DNA of 32,183 nucleotides from JBFWMG01 sp050251715. Lineage in GTDB: Bacteria > Desulfobacterota > Desulfovibrionia > Desulfovibrionales > Desulfovibrionaceae. Positions 7,448-15,312 of this stretch are shown one piece after another. The stretch is from positions 1-32,183 of the forward strand of contig JBFWMG010000037.1 in the NCBI GenBank assembly GCA_050251715.1. The letters are read 5' to 3'. The number at the start of each line of letters is the position of its first letter. The stretch's first letter is position 1. The notes beneath the pieces were generated by a model. The model ran no database searches, had not been told where the DNA came from, and worked only from the letters and a program-made list of their open reading frames with translations. The position numbers and the translations under genes are program-made.

Positions 7448-8063
7448 TCATACGAACATTGACGAATATATTGCCGAACTGCGGGCCTCGCTCCAGAGCA
7501 ACAACGAGTGCGGCATGACCCATTACAACCTGGGCGTGGCGCTGCTCTCCAAGGGCGAGTTCCGCGACGCCGAGATCGAATTCCGCGCCGCCATCTCCAA
7601 CTCGCCCACCCTGGTGGAGGGCTATGTGCAGCTGGGTGGCCTGTGCATGCACAAGGGCGACCTGGAAGGCTGCCTCAATTACAACAAGCAGGCGGCCCAG
7701 GTGCGCCCCCGCTTTGCCACGCCCTGGGGCAACATCGGCTTTGTGTACCTGCAAATGGGCGACGTGAAAAAAGCCATGCCCGCGCTGGAGCGCGCCGTGC
7801 GCTACGACCCCAATTTCGTGCAGGCGCACTGCACCCTGGCCAGCGGCTACCTGATGGAAAAGGATGTGGAGCGCGCCCAGGCCGCGTGCCAGCGCGCCCT
7901 GGAGATCGAGCCCCAGTTTGGCCCGGCCTGGAACAACCTGGCCCTGTGCCACCTGGAAAAGGGCGAGCACGCCAAGGCCGTCGAGGCCATTGACAAGGCC
8001 GTGGAAACCGGCTTTGACGTGGCGCCGGCGCTCCTCGAACAGGTCGCGCCATACCGCGCCTAG
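7437..8063 (+). CDS. Tetratricopeptide repeat protein
   Basis: This 208-residue soluble protein is built almost entirely of TPR units, about five, from residue 25 to 195. Hallmarks are YNLGVALLSKGEFRDAEIEFRA, WGNIGFVYLQMGDVKKAM and WNNLALCHLEKGEHAKAVEA. Short N-terminal residues precede the first repeat. There is no signal peptide, so it should act in the cytoplasm as a scaffold. It overlaps the preceding gene by 11 nt and is probably coupled to it. No ribosome binding site better than GGGGTT is seen upstream, as expected for coupling. The partner is unknown; the YkgJ-type protein and the small 7094-7447 product are the natural candidates. Confidence 0.88.
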   Translation: MKRDHTNIDEYIAELRASLQSNNECGMTHYNLGVALLSKGEFRDAEIEFRAAISNSPTLVEGYVQLGGLCMHKGDLEGCLNYNKQAAQVRPRFATPWGNIGFVYLQMGDVKKAMPALERAVRYDPNFVQAHCTLASGYLMEKDVERAQAACQRALEIEPQFGPAWNNLALCHLEKGEHAKAVEAIDKAVETGFDVAPALLEQVAPYRA

Positions 8064-8140
8064 CGTGACGGCGGCGCGGTCCCTGCCTGTCGCGGCCGTG
8101 CCGCGCGCGGGCCAAGGGACCACGCGCGCGGTGGCCGGAT

Positions 8141-8178
8141 GGGCGTTTGACGCCCCTAGGCGCGGCCTTCGCCGCGCC
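8141..8178 (+). other. Two hairpins between the TPR and helical-repeat genes
   Basis: Stem 1 is 8141-8146/8150-8155 (6 bp, 3-nt loop). Stem 2 is 8159-8166/8171-8178 (8 bp, 4-nt loop). There is no T-run. Stem 2 ends 1 nt before an in-frame ATG at 8180, which would bury the ribosome binding region of that codon; this favours the GTG at 8210 as the real start of the next gene. Confidence 0.5.
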
Positions 8179-8209
8179 CATGGCTGATCGCGCAACAAAG
8201 GGGGCCGAT

Positions 8210-8914
8210 GTGGCGAAACTCCGGCAACTCAAGCTGCGCCTGCATGACATGCTCATGCGGGAGGATTGGGAGCGGGAGCTTGCGGCCATCGAGGCCATGG
8301 CGGACAAGGACGCCGTGGGGCCGCTCCTGTCCTTTCTCATGCGCGGCGGCGCGTTGAAATGGCGCGCCGTGACCGCGCTGGGGCTTGTGGCCGCCCGCAT
8401 CGCCGACGAACGCATGGAGGCGGGACGCGTCATCATGCGCCAACTCATGTGGTATCTCAACGAGGAGTCCGGCACCCTGGGCTGGGGCGCGCCGGAAACC
8501 ATGGCCGAGGTCATGGCCTGCCACGCGGGCCTGGCAGACGAGTTCCATTCCATCCTGCTTTCCTACATCCTGGACCGCGATCCCGGCAATTTTCTGGACC
8601 ATGCCCCCCTGCGGCGCTGCGCCTTCTGGGGCGTGGGACGGTTGGCCCAGGCGCGGCCCCGGTTGGCGGCCAAGGCCGCACCCGAACTGCTGGCCGGGCT
8701 GGCCGATGCCGACATCCCCTGCCGGGGCATGGCCGCCTGGGCGTTGGGGATCATGGCCCCGCACCTGGACGCCGCCAGCCGCGCCGCCGCCCGCGTCGCC
8801 CTGGAACCGCTGCTGGCCGATCCCACCGAGGTCGATCATTTTTGCGATCGCCGCCTGCTGCACCCCTCTGTGGGCGACCTGGCCCGCGAGGCGCTGGCCC
8901 GCATCGCCGGCTGA
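8210..8914 (+). CDS. HEAT-like helical repeat protein (DVU0298-like)
   Basis: This 234-residue soluble protein is made of short amphipathic helices with recurring Ala/Leu/Arg patterns, resembling HEAT or armadillo repeats (for example VGPLLSFLMRGG, MAAWALGIMAPHL and VGDLAREALARIAG). It resembles a Desulfovibrio-specific family that I recall as DVU0298-type; the match is from memory. I chose the GTG at 8210 because AAAGGGGG lies 5 nt upstream. An in-frame ATG at 8180 (10 residues longer) has no site and sits beside a stable hairpin. A protein-binding scaffold role is likely from the fold. Codon use matches the operon. Confidence 0.75.
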   Translation: MAKLRQLKLRLHDMLMREDWERELAAIEAMADKDAVGPLLSFLMRGGALKWRAVTALGLVAARIADERMEAGRVIMRQLMWYLNEESGTLGWGAPETMAEVMACHAGLADEFHSILLSYILDRDPGNFLDHAPLRRCAFWGVGRLAQARPRLAAKAAPELLAGLADADIPCRGMAAWALGIMAPHLDAASRAAARVALEPLLADPTEVDHFCDRRLLHPSVGDLAREALARIAG

Positions 8915-8970
8915 ACCACGCCGGGCCAGGCAGGGCGGCGCGCCACGGACCGTCAACACAAGGAGACTAC

Positions 8971-9708
8971 GTGCGACCCATTCGCCATTTCGCCGCAGGC
9001 CTGTCCGCCCATGGTGCGGGCATCCGCTTCGCCATGACCCACAAGGGCTATCTGCCCGTGCTGTTCATCCCCTTCATCGTCACCATTGTCCTGTTCGTGG
9101 CGGGTTTCTCCACGTTCACCGCGCACAGCGACCAGGTGCTGGCCTGGTTGTGGCGGCCCGAGGCCGCAGGTTCCGACGGCTTTTTCATGGCCGTTCTGCA
9201 ATGGCTCTATGCCTATGTGTTCAAATACCTGCTCTACGCGGCCCTCATGGGTCTGATGTATTTCCTGTTCATGGTGGTGGCCAACATCATCGCCTCGCCC
9301 CTGTACGACAGCGTGGCGCGCCGCGTGCGCCGCCGCGAGGCCGAACGCCTGGGCGTGGCCCTGCCGCCGCCCGCCGAGATGAGCCTTGTGCGCGTGGTGC
9401 TCGAAGAACTGAAAAAAGCCCTCTTCGTGGTGGTGCTGCCCATCCCGCTTTTCTTCATCCCCGTGGTGGGCCAGGCCTGCGGCCTGCTCCTGGCCATGCT
9501 CCTCATCGCCTGGGATTTCACCGATTTCTCCATCTCCCTGGACACCCCCACCTTTGCCGCCCGCGCCCGTTTCGTGCGTGCCAACCCGGCCCGCATGCTC
9601 GGCTTCGGCCTGCCGCTGCTCGTGCCCTTCCTCAACCTGCTGCTCTTCCCCTTCGCCATCCTGGGCGGGTCGCTGCTCTACCAGCAGGCCGCGCGGGACA
9701 AGGCCTAG
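8971..9708 (+). CDS. EI24/CysZ-like inner membrane protein
   Basis: This 245-residue protein has about four to five hydrophobic segments (about 29-49, 72-105, 150-180 and 205-230). It carries the family's NIIASPLYDSVARRVRRREAE-type loop, in which an Asn-x-x-x-x-Pro-Leu-x-Asp core is followed by basic residues. The EI24 group includes CysZ, a sulfate permease of the inner membrane that feeds cysteine synthesis. In a sulfate reducer a sulfate role is plausible but unproved, as many members have no known substrate. The start is GTG at 8971, with AAGGAG 5 nt upstream. It lies 56 nt after the helical-repeat gene and 27 nt before the pseudouridine synthase gene. Confidence 0.85.
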   Translation: MRPIRHFAAGLSAHGAGIRFAMTHKGYLPVLFIPFIVTIVLFVAGFSTFTAHSDQVLAWLWRPEAAGSDGFFMAVLQWLYAYVFKYLLYAALMGLMYFLFMVVANIIASPLYDSVARRVRRREAERLGVALPPPAEMSLVRVVLEELKKALFVVVLPIPLFFIPVVGQACGLLLAMLLIAWDFTDFSISLDTPTFAARARFVRANPARMLGFGLPLLVPFLNLLLFPFAILGGSLLYQQAARDKA

Positions 9709-9735
9709 CCCCCGCCGCAGGCCACGGAGCCCCCC

Positions 9736-10707
9736 ATGGCGTCAGTGCAGCACGTTACGGTCACCGGCCCCGAAGCCGGACAGAAACTCATCCAGTTCCT
9801 GCGCCGCCGTCTGCCCGGCGACGTGCCCCAAACCGCCCTCATGCGCTGGATCCGCACCGGCCAGGTGCGCGTGGACGGGGGGCGCGCCAAACCCTTCCAG
9901 CGCGTGGCCGAGGGCCAAATGGTGCGGGTGCCGCCGTTCGCAACAGACGTTCCCGCCACCGCATCCGCCACCGCATCCGCTGGCCCCACACCCGCCGAGG
10001 CGCGCCCGGCCACGGCGCACGCGGCCCTCACCATCATCCACGAAACCCCCGACCTCCTCGTCATCGCCAAGCCCGCTGGCCTGCCCGTGCAGCCCGGCTC
10101 CGGCCACGCCGACAGCGTGGCCACCCGCCTCGCCGCCCTCTACACGGGCGCACCCTACATCCCCGCCCCGGCCCACCGCCTGGACAAACAAACCACCGGC
10201 CTGCTGCTGGCGGGCAAGACCTTCGCCGCCCAGGCCCGCCTGCACGCCGCCTTCCGCGACCGCGCCGCCGCTTCCGGCCCCGGTTCCGGACTGGACAAGC
10301 GCTACCTCGCCTGGGTCGCTGGCCGCTGGCCCCACGCCGCCCCCACGCTGCTCGAAGACCATCTGGCCAAGGACGGCGGCCCCGGCCACGAAAAGGTGCG
10401 CGTGCAACAGGATGGCATCGGACAAGAGGCGCGGTGCGAAGTCATCCGCCGCACCACCATCGCCACGCCCGACGGCGACGCCTCGCTCCTGGAACTCCGT
10501 TTGCTCACAGGCCGCACCCACCAGCTCCGCGTCCAACTCGCCTCGCGGGGTTTCCCCATCCTCGGCGACCGCAAGTACGGCGGCCGGGCCGTGCCCACCG
10601 CCCGCGGCACGCTGTTTCTGCACGCATGGCGCATCACGCTGCCGGGTGGCGAAACGTTTGAAGCGGTCCCGGACTGGCCTGCGCCCTTTGACGTGGGCGG
10701 CGCGTAG
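9736..10707 (+). CDS. RluA-family pseudouridine synthase
   Basis: This enzyme of 323 residues isomerises uridine to pseudouridine in RNA, most likely 23S rRNA as in RluC/RluD. An S4-like RNA-binding domain is at about 10-65. A low-complexity Ala/Thr/Pro linker follows (about 73-95), then the catalytic domain (about 95-310). The catalytic Asp150 lies in HRLDKQTTG. The C-terminal GRTHQLRVQLA and GDRKYGG motifs are present. The first part resembles RluC more than RluD, but the target site cannot be read from sequence. It is the last gene of the six-gene run. Its GC content is the highest in the operon and contrasts sharply with the AT-rich islet that follows. Confidence 0.92.
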   Translation: MASVQHVTVTGPEAGQKLIQFLRRRLPGDVPQTALMRWIRTGQVRVDGGRAKPFQRVAEGQMVRVPPFATDVPATASATASAGPTPAEARPATAHAALTIIHETPDLLVIAKPAGLPVQPGSGHADSVATRLAALYTGAPYIPAPAHRLDKQTTGLLLAGKTFAAQARLHAAFRDRAAASGPGSGLDKRYLAWVAGRWPHAAPTLLEDHLAKDGGPGHEKVRVQQDGIGQEARCEVIRRTTIATPDGDASLLELRLLTGRTHQLRVQLASRGFPILGDRKYGGRAVPTARGTLFLHAWRITLPGGETFEAVPDWPAPFDVGGA

Positions 10708-11211
10708 GAGGGCGCTGTCACACCCTCCTTGCGTCGCCGTCGGGCGCCCCCCCGCGATTGATCTGCAACGTCTCCGCAAGCGAGTTCCATCGCCACGTAG
10801 AGTTTTGTGATTCGTGAAACATGACGCCCTATTGCGCCAAGAAGGCGAGAGGATCTCGTGTTGTTTCATCTTATGAATGTCGGGGTACTATCCAATGTAA
10901 TGACGCAGCGTGCCTGGTGGTTGCCGTCGCATTGAGCGTGACGGCGGAAGGGGTCTTGCCATGAGATCTGTCCTTACCGGGCGAATGGGGCGGCAGCCGC
11001 AAGCGCCTTTTGATAAGGAGTCTCCCATGCGCAACATGCTCTTGGTGCACATGTCTTTGTGGCGGAGGGGGGCAATATTTACAAGATAGTTGACCGGACA
11101 TTATTTCTTGGATAATTCGTAAACAATTTTCATGTAATTGAAATAGAACAACGGGCTGTCGATTGCAGACAAAAGAGTGTGCTTCGGCAACAATTAACAA
11201 AAGGATTTCCA
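10708..11211. other. 504-nt gap at the border of the AT-rich islet
   Basis: Base composition falls steeply through this gap, from the GC-rich end of the pseudouridine synthase gene to AT-rich sequence by about 11040. No open frame here has a convincing product. A minus-strand frame at 10871-11212 begins with TTG, is His/Pro-rich at its end and is not supported. Besides the promoter candidate at 11090-11118 I see no att site, direct repeat or integrase remnant. Confidence 0.5.
11090..11118 (+). promoter_or_regulatory. Candidate promoter of the lipoprotein-CHAT cassette
   Basis: TTGACC at 11090-11095 is followed after 17 nt by TAATTC (11113-11118) in AT-rich DNA, 94 nt before the first lipoprotein start. 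The -35 match is good, the -10 weak. Confidence 0.35.
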
Positions 11212-11886
11212 ATGAAGAAACGGATGCTTATCCTGTTCATGTCGCTCTTCACTCTCTGTGCGTGCGGTTCCAAGGAAGCTCGGCTGCTTGAGGCGAGCTA
11301 TGTTTCCCCCCCGGCCTCGCTTGAAGATGTCTATAAGAAGACCTTCCAGGCGACAGGTTTCAATCTTATGGAACCCCAAAAGAGCTTTACGTTTATTTTC
11401 TGCTCTCCCATCCCGAATATTTATCGCGGATTCAACGACCTGGACCCGAAAACGAAGGTCGATAGTGTCTCAGCCTGCTTTGACTGGAACTATGACAACG
11501 TGTGGCACAAAGAGCCTGGATTTTCTTTTGATCTCAATAAGATTGCCAATGAATCCGGCATAAAGAGGGCGGTATTGGCCGTCTACGGACTAAAAGGGTT
11601 TGAAAAAGCGAACAATATCGTCCTGCGATCACCCAGGCAGGTAACAGGGCTGCTTCCCGATTATACATCCGTGGGTGCCCGGCTCCAGGTCGAGTCCTCC
11701 TGGCTCTTTTTCGACATCACCAGTTATGTTGACAAGAAGCTCAGGGAAAAAATGGAGATGGAAATGAATCTATTTTTGACGTTGCCAATCGCCCACACAA
11801 ACTCCAATAACTGCGAATTCGTATATATTGCGCAAAAGGCGTTGGATCCGCTTGTCCAGCCACGTCTTATCATTGAGTACAACTAA
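11212..11886 (+). CDS. Lipoprotein, possible DNRLRE-like beta-sandwich
   Basis: The protein has 224 residues. A short signal sequence ends in the lipobox Leu15-Cys-Ala-Cys18, so Cys18 should be lipidated; Gly at +2 fits outer-membrane sorting. The rest is soluble and has no metal or catalytic motif that I recognise. Its C-terminal pattern (WLFFDITSYV, then FLTLPIA, then a final PRLIIEYN) resembles the DNRLRE-type carbohydrate-binding-like beta-sandwich of secreted proteins; this is a tentative call from pattern only. The start at 11212 has AAAGGA 7 nt upstream. It is the first of three consecutive lipoprotein genes in AT-rich DNA and is probably co-transcribed with them. Confidence 0.75.
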   Translation: MKKRMLILFMSLFTLCACGSKEARLLEASYVSPPASLEDVYKKTFQATGFNLMEPQKSFTFIFCSPIPNIYRGFNDLDPKTKVDSVSACFDWNYDNVWHKEPGFSFDLNKIANESGIKRAVLAVYGLKGFEKANNIVLRSPRQVTGLLPDYTSVGARLQVESSWLFFDITSYVDKKLREKMEMEMNLFLTLPIAHTNSNNCEFVYIAQKALDPLVQPRLIIEYN

Positions 11887-11904
11887 ATCGAATCCCAGTC
11901 GTCT

Positions 11905-11932
11905 GGGCGCAACAAACAACCTTGTTGTGCCC
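11905..11932 (+). other. Stem between first and second lipoprotein genes
   Basis: Arms 11905-11915 and 11922-11932 pair over 11 bp with one G-U pair and a 6-nt loop. A small stem 11894-11898/11903-11907 overlaps its base. With no U-run it may be a processing or partial-termination site that lowers expression of the downstream genes. Confidence 0.5.
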
Positions 11933-11988
11933 GGACGTATTGTGGGGCTCCGTTCAATCCGATGGCACCGTTGAGGGGTAAACCGATC

Positions 11989-12687
11989 ATGCCTTCTCTC
12001 CGCCTTTTTCCTCTACTTGCCTGTTTACTGTTGGTGTGCGTGTCATGCGCCAAGCAATATACGCAAAAAGACCGCGACGCTGCGAGTACTGCCGTGGCGT
12101 CAAAATTGCGGGGGGTGCCCGACGGTGCGGTAGGGGATCATCTCGTCGACTTGCTTATGACCTCGGTAGCGCCATTGGAACGCAAAGAAATTCTTGGCAG
12201 GTTTTCCACTCTGGACAATGCTGAGAAATATGTTCCTTTTTTGATGTCTACGCTTGACGATGTGCGTGAGGTCTCTTTTCAAGCCGTGGATGTCCTCGGC
12301 AAGATCGGCTATTTTCCGCTGAATTTGGAGTTTGGGGGCGATGCCTACAAAGACATATCGCCCTTCTTGCGGAAGGCCTTGCAGCACAAAAAGATGTTAT
12401 ACAAGGATATCTTTGCGGTGCATGGAGGAAGTGCAAATAAAGTCACATGCAATGTTCTCTCCTATGAAGTGTCTGGCCAGGCATCATTCTGTGAGTTTAC
12501 TATTTTATATAATGAGAAATCGATCGCGCGAGCCTCAGTATCAGAATCGAAGAATTACAATCCTAACTTCAACATGGATCCTTGGTCTACATATATCGAC
12601 CACGAACAGGCCGTGGCGTATAGGTTGCTGGACGAAATCCTTTCATATCTCAACTTGTATTACCTGGAAAAAATCAGGGGCGAATAA
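11989..12687 (+). CDS. Putative lipoprotein of unknown function
   Basis: The protein has 232 residues. A hydrophobic signal segment (about 6-19) is followed by Cys20, the likely lipidation site, although -3 is Cys, an unusual lipobox residue. Residues about 35-110 are helical, with a pattern (RKEILGRF, KYVPFLMSTLDDVREVSFQAVDVLGKIG) like one or two HEAT units. The remainder (about 120-232) is mixed, and I recognise nothing in it. The start at 11989 is chosen for GAGGGG 10 nt upstream; a start at 11962 lacks a site. Only 29 nt separate it from the CHAT gene, so an operon is likely. Its composition is AT-rich like its two neighbours. Confidence 0.75.
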   Translation: MPSLRLFPLLACLLLVCVSCAKQYTQKDRDAASTAVASKLRGVPDGAVGDHLVDLLMTSVAPLERKEILGRFSTLDNAEKYVPFLMSTLDDVREVSFQAVDVLGKIGYFPLNLEFGGDAYKDISPFLRKALQHKKMLYKDIFAVHGGSANKVTCNVLSYEVSGQASFCEFTILYNEKSIARASVSESKNYNPNFNMDPWSTYIDHEQAVAYRLLDEILSYLNLYYLEKIRGE

Positions 12688-12716
12688 ATCCATCGTCACC
12701 ATCGCGAGGCCTGGCA

Positions 12717-15107
12717 ATGAGACATGTGCTGCTTATTGTCCTACTGCTTGTTGGTTGCGTAACAACCAAGATTAGCACTGACCAATATATGGCCCAGATG
12801 GGCTCTGACGAGATAAAAGCCCACGTGGTCAAACTCGTTGCAAACGGCAACTACAAGGAGGCCGTCGACCTGATCGAAGATGTGCTCGGTTCCATGCCCA
12901 ATGATACATGCGAAAAGTATGAGCTCTTGGATATTTTGGCCGATATTTATACATTCCGATTGGTCGATTTTGACAAGGCGCTCACATGCAACGACATACT
13001 CGGTAGGGCTGGTGAGAATGGAGTAAAGCTCGAAGTGACCTTGCGCAACAAGATTGTGCTTCGCTATATTACTATTTATGACAACCTGAACGATGCCAAT
13101 CAACTTTCAAAATACGCACATACAGATGTCTACGCCGCGTACATGAGAGCTCAGGAAGGAGGGCTTGGCGCACTGAGCGTTCAGTTGTCGTGTCAGAGTA
13201 ATATTGAGTCTTCAATTTGCCTATCATCATGCCTATCGGCATTGTGTAGAAACAGCAATATTGATGCGATACAGTTTTTTGAATCTTTTTTAAAGGCATT
13301 GAGCCATGAGGAGGACACGGCTCGAAAAAAATACCTGCTCCGTGCCTATTACGGCAATAAACGGGCCTCACACAATGAAGAAGATCTGTTTTTCCTCAAG
13401 CAGTACGCGCAATCTTTGACCATCCTAAGCCTTCCCGCCGCGTTGATCGTTCCGGTTTCGCCCCTCGTGATAAATGCGTTCGCTACTGACACATCGTTAG
13501 ACATGGTCAACATGCACGACGCAATGTCCAAGACTTTTTTTAGAAGCATGCTGCTTGCCGACGAGACCAAGATGTCTAAGACGCTGAACCGGCACCTCTC
13601 AGGGTATCAGCAACTTGAGCTGCTTCTCCGCATGGCTCAGGCCTATCGCGACCAAGGCGACAAGGATAAGGCGATACTCTATGCCAAAGAAGTCATCTCC
13701 CTGATCAACCGCCAACGAAGCACGGCCTCGAGTGAAGAGAACAGAATTTTCTTTATGGGCGACAAGGGCAGGGTATATGCCTTGTTAATCTCTCTGCTGG
13801 CAGAGGCCAAGAGGGATGCCGAAGTCTTTGAGTATATTGACAAGTACAAGTCCAGGACGCTCGTTGACTACATATATTCATCCAATATCGTATTCGCCGG
13901 TAATGATGCGCATCAGGATATCTACAAGTCACTACAGCGGGAACAGATGATGGATAGCTTCCTGTTGTCGAGCGCGGCCATCAGCGATAGCCAGGTTCGA
14001 GGGTTAGGCACTATGGTGTCTCCTCCTGTAAAAATTGTGGAATCCTTGCCTCTTTCATTAAAGATATTGCACTCGGCAAAAGTCGCATCCATACAAGAGT
14101 TGCAGTCGCTTGTTCTTCCAGATGTCTCTATTGTAAATTATTTTGTTGCGAATGATGGTGTCTACATCTCCGTTCTTGACAGAGACCATGTAACGGTGAG
14201 GAAGACGATTGTCTCCATGGAGGAGCTTGCGAACCTAATTAATGAATACAACGTCCTTATTCATGCCAGGAAAGTCATGACAGAAGGACGCACCATTTCT
14301 AGAGAGCTGTACGACAAGCTGGTTGGCCCAGTTGACAATGTGTTGCGTAAGCATGTCATAATCATTCCGCATGGAATTCTGCATAATGTCAGCTTTGCAA
14401 GCCTTATGAGCAAAGATGGTTTTTTCATAAATGAGCATGACCAAGTGTACAGCTACAGTGCAAACCTATGGGCAATGCAACATGCGGAAAATGAAACTAT
14501 AGAAAAAAGCGCATTGCTTAATCCTATAACACCATTGAATTCAGCATTTCCTCAAATTCCATACGCAACAAAAGAAGTAAAAGACATATATGCAATTCTT
14601 GGCTCGAAAGATAACCTCTTGAGTAATGACTGTACTCAAGAGGGGTTCTTGGCTGCCCTCCAACAATATGATCTGGTTCACTTTGCCGGGCATGCCGTCT
14701 ACGAGAATTCCCATCCTCTCGACTCGTACATTCTGTTGAGTGACAACGGGCGCGACGTGAAGCTCATGGCCAAAACCCTCATGGGACAAAGTGCGAATAG
14801 GGCCAAACTCGTCGTGCTCAGCGCCTGCCAGACCGCCTTGGGCGCAACGGCTCCTGGCGACGAGCAAATAGGGCTCGTCCGCTCCTTCATCCTTTCTGGC
14901 GCTAAAGCGGTCGTGTCTACACAGTGGGAGGTGAGCGATGAGAGCACATATGATGTAATGACCTCGATGTACCGCAACTTCAAGCAGAGCATTTCTAGTG
15001 CGGCGGCTTTGAACCAGGCCCAGCGCGAGATGATACCTGTTTTCCAGGAACCATTCTTTTGGGCGGCGTTTAAGTATTATGGTGTTGATCGCCTTACGTT
15101 GGAATAG
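12717..15107 (+). CDS. Lipoprotein TPR-CHAT caspase-like protease
   Basis: This protein has 796 residues. The first 14 form a signal peptide with lipobox Leu-Val-Gly-Cys14, which places it on the outside of the inner membrane or in the outer membrane. A long helical region with degenerate TPRs (about 30-400; clearest at LLLRMAQAYRDQGDKDKAILYAKEV) precedes the CHAT domain (about 470-790). Family marks are VIIIPHGILHNVSFASL, HFAGHA with likely catalytic His659, and VVLSACQTALG with likely catalytic Cys704; both residues of the dyad are present. CHAT peptidases are caspase relatives that are usually cytoplasmic. A lipid-anchored form next to two other lipoproteins is uncommon and suggests proteolysis at the envelope, perhaps of a partner or attacker protein; that is inference. 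GAGG lies 7 nt before the start. Confidence 0.9.
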   Translation: MRHVLLIVLLLVGCVTTKISTDQYMAQMGSDEIKAHVVKLVANGNYKEAVDLIEDVLGSMPNDTCEKYELLDILADIYTFRLVDFDKALTCNDILGRAGENGVKLEVTLRNKIVLRYITIYDNLNDANQLSKYAHTDVYAAYMRAQEGGLGALSVQLSCQSNIESSICLSSCLSALCRNSNIDAIQFFESFLKALSHEEDTARKKYLLRAYYGNKRASHNEEDLFFLKQYAQSLTILSLPAALIVPVSPLVINAFATDTSLDMVNMHDAMSKTFFRSMLLADETKMSKTLNRHLSGYQQLELLLRMAQAYRDQGDKDKAILYAKEVISLINRQRSTASSEENRIFFMGDKGRVYALLISLLAEAKRDAEVFEYIDKYKSRTLVDYIYSSNIVFAGNDAHQDIYKSLQREQMMDSFLLSSAAISDSQVRGLGTMVSPPVKIVESLPLSLKILHSAKVASIQELQSLVLPDVSIVNYFVANDGVYISVLDRDHVTVRKTIVSMEELANLINEYNVLIHARKVMTEGRTISRELYDKLVGPVDNVLRKHVIIIPHGILHNVSFASLMSKDGFFINEHDQVYSYSANLWAMQHAENETIEKSALLNPITPLNSAFPQIPYATKEVKDIYAILGSKDNLLSNDCTQEGFLAALQQYDLVHFAGHAVYENSHPLDSYILLSDNGRDVKLMAKTLMGQSANRAKLVVLSACQTALGATAPGDEQIGLVRSFILSGAKAVVSTQWEVSDESTYDVMTSMYRNFKQSISSAAALNQAQREMIPVFQEPFFWAAFKYYGVDRLTLE

Positions 15108-15239
15108 TATCCGGACACGGCTCCATTGCGTGACCATCCGGAATGGACGCGATATTTTTTCAATACGCGTTTTTTAGGGGAAGGGCGGTGAACAAGGAGG
15201 GGGCTGGGGCGAGGTGTCGAAGGACCGATTATGGTAACA

Positions 15240-15270
15240 GGAACCCCTTTTCGCGCAGAAAAGGGGTTCC
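15240..15270. terminator. Shared terminator between CHAT gene and glmS
   Basis: Arms 15240-15251 and 15259-15270 form a perfect 12-bp stem with a 7-nt loop between two converging genes. On the plus strand CTTTCTTTC follows. The A/T-rich inner part of the stem gives weak U tracts on both strands. It lies 133 nt past the CHAT stop and 43 nt past the glmS stop. Apart from this stem, the 205-nt gap 15108-15312 shows nothing. Confidence 0.7.
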
Positions 15271-15312
15271 CTTTCTTTCGTCCGTCCGGTTTTCGGTTGT
15301 TTCTTCCTCTTT

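Noticed and set aside
8180..8914. ATG at 8180 as start of the helical-repeat gene
   Set aside because: There is no ribosome binding site and an 8-bp hairpin ends 1 nt before it; the GTG at 8210 has AAAGGGGG at good spacing. It remains possible.
10871..11212. Minus-strand frame of 113 codons in the gap before the lipoprotein genes
   Set aside because: TTG start, no site, and a Pro/His-rich tail. No family resemblance was seen.
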